Shown: positions 57,541 to 64,000 of the stretch, in pieces
Layout of the letters: every line of letters begins with the position of its first letter
Position numbering within the stretch: position 1 is the first letter of the stretch
Origin: an uncultured bacterium
Lineage (GTDB): Bacteria > Verrucomicrobiota > Kiritimatiellia > RFP12 > UBA1067
NCBI GenBank assembly: GCA_902799385.1
Contig: CADCAK010000010.1
Coordinates: 1-64,000, forward strand
Length of the DNA: 64,000 nucleotides
Reading direction: 5' to 3'
Position numbers and translations under genes: made by a program
The notes under the pieces: generated by a model
Told to the model about the DNA's origin: nothing
Seen by the model: only the letters and a program-made list of their open reading frames with translations
Database searches by the model: none

Positions 57541-59676
57541 TTACAAAAGCAAATCATTTACCTTCGCGTCAAAGAGCCTTATCTCCGAGTCAGAAATAGG
57601 ATCATACTTGTACGGATCCAATTGGTAAACATAATCATTCTCGATATGGAATGGCTCGTTCATATATTTCCTGACAATGCCATCCAAATCAGGGGCTGTG
57701 CCTTTTCGTTTCTTAAATGCCATGACCATGTACCGAAATATCAACACCTTTTCAAAATTGCATTGTGCTTTATCATACAAAGCCTTCAACACTTTTAGGT
57801 CAGAGGCCCTATTGACCGCCGCACCGTAGTCAAAATCTGCGATCCATTCCCTTATCGCGCCCAAACCTGCGTCAATTTCATCAGTCGGCATAGGTTCCCA
57901 TGTGCCAACATCATTTTGCCGTTCCGGGACAACACGTAAATGTTCTACATTCGATACCAGATTGTACGAGTGGCTCCGAACCTCACCTTTCAGCTCCAAC
58001 CACTTCCGGCAATGAACAAGCCGAATCAAAACATCTTTATCCTGCCTTTTCGCATTATGTCGATTGATGTCCATCGCACTCCGAACATTGTCTTTTTTAA
58101 TTTTCGCTTCCTTCATGCAACCATCCACACATTTCAAATACCATCCAACTGGCGAAGATGGGAAATCTTTCGAGAATGTCCGCATCACATCTATCACAGG
58201 ACAAAAGTCATGAGTCAGCATCAAGACTGTTTTTCCCGAAAGCGTCTTCCATTTCTCATCCCAGAACATCATCTTCAACAATGCAAATTTTTTATTGCCG
58301 TCAAACGACGAAATCGGGTCATCCAGAATAATAAGGTCCGGATTCGAGCTAATCGCATCGTAGACAAACAACGACAACGCGAATGCATTCTTTTCCCCAT
58401 AGCTCAGGTGATCTTTTGGCTGTTGAACCTCTACGTCCGGCAAGTCAACATGGCTTAAGAGCGTTTTATACTCCCCATTCCCTTGATCGACAATCGACAC
58501 ACGATATGGATACCCCGCGAGCTCCATAAACGCATTAATATGTTCATCGTATTCCCCTATCTCATCTGCGATCTGCTTCTGCTGCGCCGCAACCTCCTTC
58601 TGCAAGATGTCCACTGATGCCAGTGCAGAATCAATAGTTGAATTCACATCTGCAACAACTGAATCAAACTTATCCGATTTTAAGTCCACAAATTCCGAAG
58701 AATCCAGTCGCAACCCATTGAGCTTGTCCTTAATTCTTGCCGGATCGTCTTTTTCGGTATAAAAGTTTATAGACTGCAATGTCCGTAATTTCTGACTTAA
58801 CAAATCCACCTGGTGCTTTATTTTTAAAAGTCGCTTTGCGTCTTCCTCACTAAATCCATCTGCGCTTGCCGTCACATCGTTTACGAACTTCGACGATTCC
58901 GGGGACAATCCTTCTGCGGCCAAATCTTTAAACACGTTGACCATGCTGACAAGGTGCTTCACGGAATTGGCATCATACTTCTGCGCTACCAACTTTACCC
59001 TATTCAAAACTCCTTCTATCCCCTGCGCACAATATGGGCAACAATCTTGTTGTAGCGGCAAATATTCATCCCCCTCTGCATGCCATTTTATCCAATCATT
59101 TTGCAACTCACTGCGAATGTATGCCGCGAAACATTCCAGCCCTGCAGGAATGTTTGCAATCAGATTTCCTTTTGCAATGCCTTTCGCAATTGGGGCCGCC
59201 TTGGAAAAGCCCTTCGCCGACTTCCCAAAGCCGCTAACAAATCCATCAAAGCAACGAAGCAAGTCGTTTATTTTTTCATCAGATTTAAACAATGCATGAA
59301 TCTTCTGCAAATGCGAATTGATGCTTTCCATGCGTTTGTCATACTCTTCTGTCTTGACAAACACATTAAACGCATTTGGGAACAATCCTTCTGGTGTAAA
59401 CACAAGCCTTTCAAGGTAAGCCTCATTGAAAATCTTAATCGACTTGATATCGTCTATCCCCTGAATGGACGGCACATGACCTTCCGATGCGTTTGCATAT
59501 TTGAACGGCAATAACAATCTTTTCTCTTCTTCGTCATTATTTACAAACGCTGCAATCGCACGCGCGATCGTAGACTTGCCCGTCCCATTTAACGCATATT
59601 TAATGTTCAAGCGAGAAGGCGACAGTTCCACTTCGGCTGAATCAATGTTGTTGCAATTCTTAATATTAATTGTCAT
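57541..59676 (-). CDS. AAA_13-type ATPase with zinc-hook-like motif (PrrC/RloC-like architecture)
   Basis: 711 residues; ATG at 59676 with AAAGGAG 6 nt upstream. Walker A at 27-36 (YALNGTGKST), CPYC at 213-216, coiled-coil-like helices about 275-385, ABC signature 423-432 (HLSYGEKNAF), Walker B at 447-459 (LIILDDPISSFDG, where LDDPISSFD is an AAA_13 hallmark) and H-loop LTHD at 487-490. The rest (500-711) is helical (RKWLELKGEVRSHS, VLKALYDKAQ). The domain order resembles PrrC/RloC anticodon nucleases and Rad50-like sensors, but I cannot identify the ACNase Arg-Glu-His triad. GC is clearly lower than neighbours, and the protein is paired with a small P-loop protein. Confidence 0.8.
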   Translation of the reverse strand: MTINIKNCNNIDSAEVELSPSRLNIKYALNGTGKSTIARAIAAFVNNDEEEKRLLLPFKYANASEGHVPSIQGIDDIKSIKIFNEAYLERLVFTPEGLFPNAFNVFVKTEEYDKRMESINSHLQKIHALFKSDEKINDLLRCFDGFVSGFGKSAKGFSKAAPIAKGIAKGNLIANIPAGLECFAAYIRSELQNDWIKWHAEGDEYLPLQQDCCPYCAQGIEGVLNRVKLVAQKYDANSVKHLVSMVNVFKDLAAEGLSPESSKFVNDVTASADGFSEEDAKRLLKIKHQVDLLSQKLRTLQSINFYTEKDDPARIKDKLNGLRLDSSEFVDLKSDKFDSVVADVNSTIDSALASVDILQKEVAAQQKQIADEIGEYDEHINAFMELAGYPYRVSIVDQGNGEYKTLLSHVDLPDVEVQQPKDHLSYGEKNAFALSLFVYDAISSNPDLIILDDPISSFDGNKKFALLKMMFWDEKWKTLSGKTVLMLTHDFCPVIDVMRTFSKDFPSSPVGWYLKCVDGCMKEAKIKKDNVRSAMDINRHNAKRQDKDVLIRLVHCRKWLELKGEVRSHSYNLVSNVEHLRVVPERQNDVGTWEPMPTDEIDAGLGAIREWIADFDYGAAVNRASDLKVLKALYDKAQCNFEKVLIFRYMVMAFKKRKGTAPDLDGIVRKYMNEPFHIENDYVYQLDPYKYDPISDSEIRLFDAKVNDLLL

Positions 59677-59714
59677 ACAGCTTCTCCTTTCCAATTTGAT
59701 ATTAGATGACAGAA

Positions 59715-60158
59715 TTAGATGACAGCCTCAAGGATTTGCGCCGTGTCGACCTGGATCTGATTCCGGGAACGCTTTCCATTCACACTCCAAATGAACCAGA
59801 AATAGACTGGCGTCACATGAAGTGCGCGCGAGCGGCGCTCAATTTCATCTACTGAACAGCCATGCGACTTAGAGGCTACAAAGCCAACGTCGCAATTGTT
59901 CTTGGCAAAGAAATCAAATGCAGAATCAATGGCCTCTTGATTGTCGCCAGCCGTTGATATCCCGATTTTTCGACCTGTAGCCAATTCATCAAAGGCATAC
60001 TGCCGATCCCCGTAAAATGGTATCTTTGATGGAGGAACGGCACTGATTGCTGCGTCCAACTTGTACTTTTTCTGCATGCTGTTCATCAAAATTGCAAGGC
60101 GATGCAATGTGTTGGTCTTGCCGACATGCGACGAACCAGACAATACACATACTTTCAT
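59715..60158 (-). CDS. Small P-loop NTPase upstream of the AAA_13 gene
   Basis: 147 residues; ATG at 60158 with AAGGAAAC. A classical Walker A (VCVLSGSSHVGKTNTLHRLA) opens the chain. The body (GDRQYAFDELATGRKIGIST, then GDNQEAIDSAFDFFAKNNCD, GFVASKSHG) looks like a small kinase/GTPase fold; KSHGCSVDEIERR may hold a Switch-like or Lid segment. No second family motif is certain. The 38-nt gap to the ATPase and shared low GC point to one operon. It may act as an activator, an NTP sensor or a toxin-controlling partner. Confidence 0.75.
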   Translation of the reverse strand: MKVCVLSGSSHVGKTNTLHRLAILMNSMQKKYKLDAAISAVPPSKIPFYGDRQYAFDELATGRKIGISTAGDNQEAIDSAFDFFAKNNCDVGFVASKSHGCSVDEIERRSRALHVTPVYFWFIWSVNGKRSRNQIQVDTAQILEAVI

Positions 60159-60216
60159 ATTGAGTTTCCTTATTTGAGTTTTCCACATGTTTTTTGCACG
60201 CCCGCCCAGACTATCT

Positions 60217-60669
60217 CTACCACAACCCATTGTCCCAGATCTGCTTGAGGATGAAGTCGCAGTCGAGGGTCTTGTTGGTTATGGACGACTTTTCGTGCTG
60301 CGCCTGGACATCTGCTGCCGTCTGGCGCGGAAGGAACTCGTCGCGGAAATACACCCAGCCGGGCCTTAGCTGCGAGATGAGATTTGTCATTGCCGGTTCG
60401 CTTGACGCATCCATCGCGCCGATCAATCGCGTCACGGAGTTTGAAATGGCGGGAATGTCCGAGAACAACACGTCGTATGACACCACGAGATGTGCGCCGA
60501 CGAGGTCATTGGAATTCGCCGCAAGTCGCGCCTGCGCAAGCTCCAGGACATTCGTCCACCTGCCGACATACCAGTCGTTCGTTACCGCCGCAAAGGTATT
60601 CTCAGTGGGAACGGCCCGTGCCGAAAGCGCCGTGGCCAATGCCATTGCCGCTGCTGCCAATGTCTTCAT
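60217..60669 (-). CDS. Small secreted protein of the three-gene cassette
   Basis: 150 residues; signal peptide MKTLAAAAMALATALSARA. The mature part contains NTFAAVTNDWYVGRWTNVLE (helical) and ends CDFILKQIWDNGLW. Repeat-like helices of alanine/leucine with ARLAAN suggest TPR-like packing. I do not recognise the family. It follows the large secreted gene by 31 nt and precedes the AT-rich cassette. Confidence 0.6.
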   Translation of the reverse strand: MKTLAAAAMALATALSARAVPTENTFAAVTNDWYVGRWTNVLELAQARLAANSNDLVGAHLVVSYDVLFSDIPAISNSVTRLIGAMDASSEPAMTNLISQLRPGWVYFRDEFLPRQTAADVQAQHEKSSITNKTLDCDFILKQIWDNGLW

Positions 60670-60700
60670 GATTTTTCCTTTCTATTTGTGTTTTCCGTTG

Positions 60701-63439
60701 TCACCGTATTCTTCCCTCCGCCACACCCGGCGAACAGAAGTTGAGGTTGAAGTCAAAGCTTGATGAAAAGGCAGCGTGATTGTCGGTTGGAACGCGGTTC
60801 GGCCATAGCCGCTTGACCTTGACGTCCGCATAATCCCACATGTTGGTGGAAAGCGTGGATGCCGCCGTCACCACATCAGTACCGGACGCGACAAGAGTCC
60901 CCGCGTCCCAACTCATGGACGCAGTTTCGTCGTTGGAAGTGCCAATCCCCTGCGACAGCCACTGCGACACACCCCAAACGCCAAGGAACTCCGTTCCGTA
61001 TCCAGCGAGAAAGTTGCCAAGCTTCGCCATCCGCATGGGCACACCGTAGAAAGACGCAACAGCCCCCATCCCGCTGATGTCATTGACCTGATTGTAGAAC
61101 CACACGGTCTGATGCGAGGCGTTGTCGACGCGTCCAAGATAGTCAGCAGCGCCACCGTTGTAAAACCATTTCTTCCCGAAACTCGGAGTCTGCCTTTCAA
61201 ATCTGCCCGTTCGTGCGTTTAGATTAGACATAGCGGCGGCGTAAAGGGTGAAATCGGACTCAAACACCCCGCTGACCTCTGCGCCCGAGAGTGGCAGCAC
61301 GACGGTCGCGTAGGTGTTTGACGAACCGACGACCTCTGCCTTAAAGCGGTAAATGCCACCCATCTTCGGGTTTACGAACCGCGCCGACAGACCACCCGAG
61401 CCCACGAGCGCACCGCTCATCTGCGGCGTTGCCTCCACTATGCTCCACGACGCAGACATGCCACTCGTTGAGACACCCGCCGGCTCAAGCTCAAGAGCCA
61501 TGTCGACATGGAAGTCCGCGACGCTGAATCCGTTTGTGTCAAGCGTCGCCACATTCTCAAACGGAACCACAAGATGCTTGTCAGGCGACAGACTGTTCGT
61601 CACTGAGAAGGTATAGTCCACCCCCGACAGGAACGGCGGAGGATTCGTGCTCACGTCGGCGACAGCCGAGCTGACGTTCATCTGCTTGACACGCGCAACC
61701 GTCATGGATCGCGTAACGGCACGTGCATCATCGCCCTGCAATGCAAGCTCACATTCAAACACCACGTCGCCGACGTTCTCGCTCACCTCCTCGCCCTCGA
61801 CAAATATCGTCACGCCGCTCTGAATCGCCGCGCTCCATGCCATCGGCAGCGCCACTGAATGCGTTTTGTTGGTGTCCGCCCAAAGCGCGACCTTCCCAGA
61901 TCCTGCCGTGCAACGCAGCGTCACGGTGCCGGACGGCTCTCCGCAGGGGCTATAGCCAACCGACAGGACGCCCATGTCGCCGTGAAGCATAACCACTGGC
62001 GAAACAGACATCCCAAGCCACGTCTCGGGATGCTCCTTGTTGTACTCCTGGCATTCACAGCCCTGCTCCCAAAGAAACCTCTGCGTGTAACCCTCCCATG
62101 TCGCCGCCGCGTCAAGACCGACATGCGAGAACCCGCCACACGAGCAATTCGGGGCGCACGTCCAGGTCAGCGACACGCCGTTAAACACCGCCTGGCAGCA
62201 TCCGCCAGTGAAGCACGAAATTGACGCGCCTACGTATGGCAAAGCGCAAAGGACAAGATTTGGTGCCGTTCCCGTAAAACCAAGCTCAACCTGCCTCTGC
62301 ACGTAGAAATCTGAGCCCTGCTCGGCACCGCCCCTCCTAATAGGCACCGATGTCGTTATCTCCGCTGCTGCGTCGCTCGCAACCACGTCAGACAGCGGAC
62401 CATTTGCCGCCACGTGGTAGCGTGGCCCCATCAGAAGCGGGACCCGACATACCTGATTTGAGTTCGCGATCACCACCATGTCCCCGAGATTGCTCTCCCC
62501 CTCGCAGTCTATCGTGATGCGCGTGGCGTCGGATAGCGTCGAAAACTCAAGCCAATAGTACGCGGCCGCGCACACATTTGTGTGCCATGCCACGACGGGC
62601 TCGCCGTTGATGCCGGCACTTGCCGACAGCACCGCGCCGCAGTTTGCGTTCAGCCAATCAATCCCAGTCCCGAAACAGTCGCCGCCATATACGGTCGGCT
62701 CAGGGTCTATGGTGTTGTCAAGACCGTCGCCATCCCAGTCATTAGGGTCGATCCTTTTGTAGACATTCGCGGCATCGTTCAACCACGTCTCGAAGTCGCC
62801 GCCACGACGAAGCACAATCTGCAGGTTCACGCTGTCATTGGTGTCGGCATTTGGAAAGACGTTCTCCCATCCGACAATCCGCTCGTCGCCATCTCCTGGA
62901 GCCCACCAGATGCGGCTCTCCCCCTGTACTGCGACGACGTTGCTCGCACCAGACGATATCTCGCCCGAAGGGTCGCGCGGACTCATCCTGATCCGTCCAT
63001 CGTGGAACCACCAGATCGACGAATACGAAGTGTCGTTCGAACCGAACGGAAACGACCATTCCCCGAAGTCGAGCCGATTGCGGCCAAAGCCCGACGCCGC
63101 TCCGCGCATATGCGCGTTGCCGAGATAGACGGCATTGGTCGGCATAGCGAAGGAATGCCCCGCGTCATTGGTCACGTACCCAAGCCGGTAGCCACGCGCG
63201 ATCTCCTCCTGCGTCACTGTCGCGGTAAGCCCCACAAGCTGGCGCATCAGCGCCCTCGGCGTAGAGTTCGTCTTGTCCGCCTCGACCGCCGCGATGATGG
63301 CAAACGACAAGAAAAGGACCAGCAATTCCCTCGGCAGACTCTTTAGCCGTTCAAATCCACAGCCCAGTGGCTTCAGCAAAAGCATGCCGCAGAAAACCAC
63401 TGCGGCGCATATCCCGACAACATTCCAGTCGATGCGCAT
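60701..63439 (-). CDS. Large secreted, cysteine-containing surface protein
   Basis: 912 residues. N-terminal membrane segments (VGICAAVVFCGMLLLKPLG and LPRELLVLFLSFAIIAA). GWENVFPNADTNDSVNLQ and a calcium-binding thrombospondin-3-like DPNDWDGDGLDNTIDPEP lie near 235-255. A cysteine-rich block (SCFTGGCCQAVFNG, then TWTCAPNCSCGGF) is at about 405-445, followed by Ig-like strands. No enzyme motif is visible. It starts 13 nt after the preceding gene with a GGAGGG site. I infer a surface-anchored structural or adhesion role. Confidence 0.62.
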   Translation of the reverse strand: MRIDWNVVGICAAVVFCGMLLLKPLGCGFERLKSLPRELLVLFLSFAIIAAVEADKTNSTPRALMRQLVGLTATVTQEEIARGYRLGYVTNDAGHSFAMPTNAVYLGNAHMRGAASGFGRNRLDFGEWSFPFGSNDTSYSSIWWFHDGRIRMSPRDPSGEISSGASNVVAVQGESRIWWAPGDGDERIVGWENVFPNADTNDSVNLQIVLRRGGDFETWLNDAANVYKRIDPNDWDGDGLDNTIDPEPTVYGGDCFGTGIDWLNANCGAVLSASAGINGEPVVAWHTNVCAAAYYWLEFSTLSDATRITIDCEGESNLGDMVVIANSNQVCRVPLLMGPRYHVAANGPLSDVVASDAAAEITTSVPIRRGGAEQGSDFYVQRQVELGFTGTAPNLVLCALPYVGASISCFTGGCCQAVFNGVSLTWTCAPNCSCGGFSHVGLDAAATWEGYTQRFLWEQGCECQEYNKEHPETWLGMSVSPVVMLHGDMGVLSVGYSPCGEPSGTVTLRCTAGSGKVALWADTNKTHSVALPMAWSAAIQSGVTIFVEGEEVSENVGDVVFECELALQGDDARAVTRSMTVARVKQMNVSSAVADVSTNPPPFLSGVDYTFSVTNSLSPDKHLVVPFENVATLDTNGFSVADFHVDMALELEPAGVSTSGMSASWSIVEATPQMSGALVGSGGLSARFVNPKMGGIYRFKAEVVGSSNTYATVVLPLSGAEVSGVFESDFTLYAAAMSNLNARTGRFERQTPSFGKKWFYNGGAADYLGRVDNASHQTVWFYNQVNDISGMGAVASFYGVPMRMAKLGNFLAGYGTEFLGVWGVSQWLSQGIGTSNDETASMSWDAGTLVASGTDVVTAASTLSTNMWDYADVKVKRLWPNRVPTDNHAAFSSSFDFNLNFCSPGVAEGRIR

Positions 63440-63452
63440 GTTGCCCTCCGCA

Positions 63453-63938
63453 CTATCTGATGGTTATGTCAAACCGCTTGTTTAGAACTGTCTCTACAAT
63501 CGTCTCTCCGACTGTCCCCGCGCCACGCTTCACGACCTTCGCCATGTTCCATGCCGGATCGAAACTTCGCCAACCGACGACAACCGTTTCTCCGACAGTG
63601 TCGTCCACTGTGCCGGAAACGTAGTCCACAAGATACCGCTCCCCGCAGTCGCAGCCGAAAACGAATGCCGTCTCTTCAAACGAAAGATCGCCGTTCCCGT
63701 CGGCATCGCAGCCAATTGCGACAAGCACCTCGTTTGAGATACAGTTCCCCGCGTCCAGAGTCAGACCGAATTCCCGCACTCTCTCGGCCTTGACGTGGAG
63801 CAGGAGATTCGTCGTCACCTCCGTATTCGGCATAACGCCGTCAGGAAGCTGCGGCAGCATGTATTCCGTAGCCGCGCAAGCCACCGGCGCGAGGTGCGCG
63901 GCGGCGGCAAAAAGCGTCGTCAAAAGCATCTTATTCAT
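63453..63938 (-). CDS. Secreted protein with an EF-hand-like segment
   Basis: 161 residues; I chose the ATG at 63938 (AAAGGAG site). Signal peptide MNKMLLTTLFAAAAHLAPVACA. IGCDADGNGDLSFEETAFVF matches a dockerin/EF-hand-like calcium loop (DxDxNGxxxxxE). VFGCDCGERYLVDYVSG and a C-terminal VGETIVETVLNKRFDITIR follow. It leads the three-gene cassette. Confidence 0.62.
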   Translation of the reverse strand: MNKMLLTTLFAAAAHLAPVACAATEYMLPQLPDGVMPNTEVTTNLLLHVKAERVREFGLTLDAGNCISNEVLVAIGCDADGNGDLSFEETAFVFGCDCGERYLVDYVSGTVDDTVGETVVVGWRSFDPAWNMAKVVKRGAGTVGETIVETVLNKRFDITIR

Positions 63939-63972
63939 CCCCTGCACACTCCTTTCCTGAGAAGTCGCTGAC

Positions 63973-63981
63973 AGTATACCA
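63973..63981 (-). promoter_or_regulatory. -10 box (TGGTATACT) of the secreted-protein cassette
   Basis: Same extended context as the other promoters with one mismatch. The leader to the ATG at 63938 is about 28 nt. Confidence 0.45.
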
Positions 63982-64000
63982 TCAACGAGGGGATTTCAAC

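Noticed and set aside
57541-59676. Naming the ATPase PrrC or RloC
   Set aside because: I could not locate the anticodon-nuclease Arg-Glu-His residues, and no hsd restriction genes are near; only the ATPase architecture matches.

Overview
This is a GC-rich (roughly 60%) bacterial window in which nearly every gene lies on the minus strand in tightly overlapping runs. The gene style (LacI/AraC 'XylR-type' regulator, histone-H1-like DksA/TraR protein, very long GreA, DUF3857/transglutaminase proteins, GH9/GH16/CE15 enzymes, cysteine-rich secreted proteins) fits the PVC superphylum. A Kiritimatiellota or Lentisphaerota member from an anaerobic, probably gut, habitat is my best guess. That placement is inference; no complete marker RNA gene is present.

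Layout. 1-1773: N-terminal part of a giant repeat adhesin, with a G11 tract just before its signal peptide. 1824-2282: remnant of an Rpn-type nuclease/transposase-like gene. 2537-20493: a long exopolysaccharide locus. Read in transcription order it has a nucleotidyltransferase-like gene, a STAS protein, a hybrid sensor kinase, two glycosyltransferase genes (one a GT4-WecG fusion), Wzc-like, Wza-like, O-antigen-ligase/polymerase, GH9 glucanase, a GT-like protein, a Wzx flippase and a Stealth phosphotransferase. 20564-25941: a secreted fragment, a double DUF3857/transglutaminase protein and a KtrB/TrkH K+ transporter, downstream of tatC, tatA/B and pal. 27677-31740: miaA, lspA, the H1-DksA fusion and the giant GreA. 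31775-37706: a GNAT, a BioH-like hydrolase, CoaB, an HD hydrolase, a MATE exporter, a histidine kinase and a truncated mutarotase. 37814-41996: a NifU-like scaffold, a GGGtGRT protein, LemA and an M48 protease in one run. 42130-48731: a beta-CASP hydrolase, a thioesterase, a sigma-like gene, a CE15-GH16 fusion and serine dehydratase. 48794-50154: a repeat-rich leader and a second, frameshifted Rpn copy. 50253-57151: a hexuronate catabolism operon with a divergent regulator. 57175-60158: a 5S rRNA 3' fragment beside an AT-rich two-gene P-loop/AAA_13 cassette that looks horizontally acquired and is the best candidate for an undescribed defence-type system. 60217-63938: a three-gene secreted-protein cassette.

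Genes working together: the 2.5-19.4 kb genes should make, polymerise, flip and export a surface polysaccharide under a sensor-kinase/STAS switch. The uxaC operon should import and isomerise hexuronates released by such enzymes. Pal, LspA and Tat maintain the envelope.

Cross-cutting signals. (1) A uniform extended -10 box (TGGTATAAT or TGATATAAT) stands before many transcription units. In four genes it ends 6-7 nt before the ATG, predicting leaderless mRNAs. (2) Degenerate 7-mer and 8-mer tandem arrays, often in inverted pairs, are inserted in frame inside otherwise ordinary enzymes. (3) Two simple-sequence events could switch genes on or off: the G11 tract in the adhesin and an 11-bp duplication in the Rpn gene.
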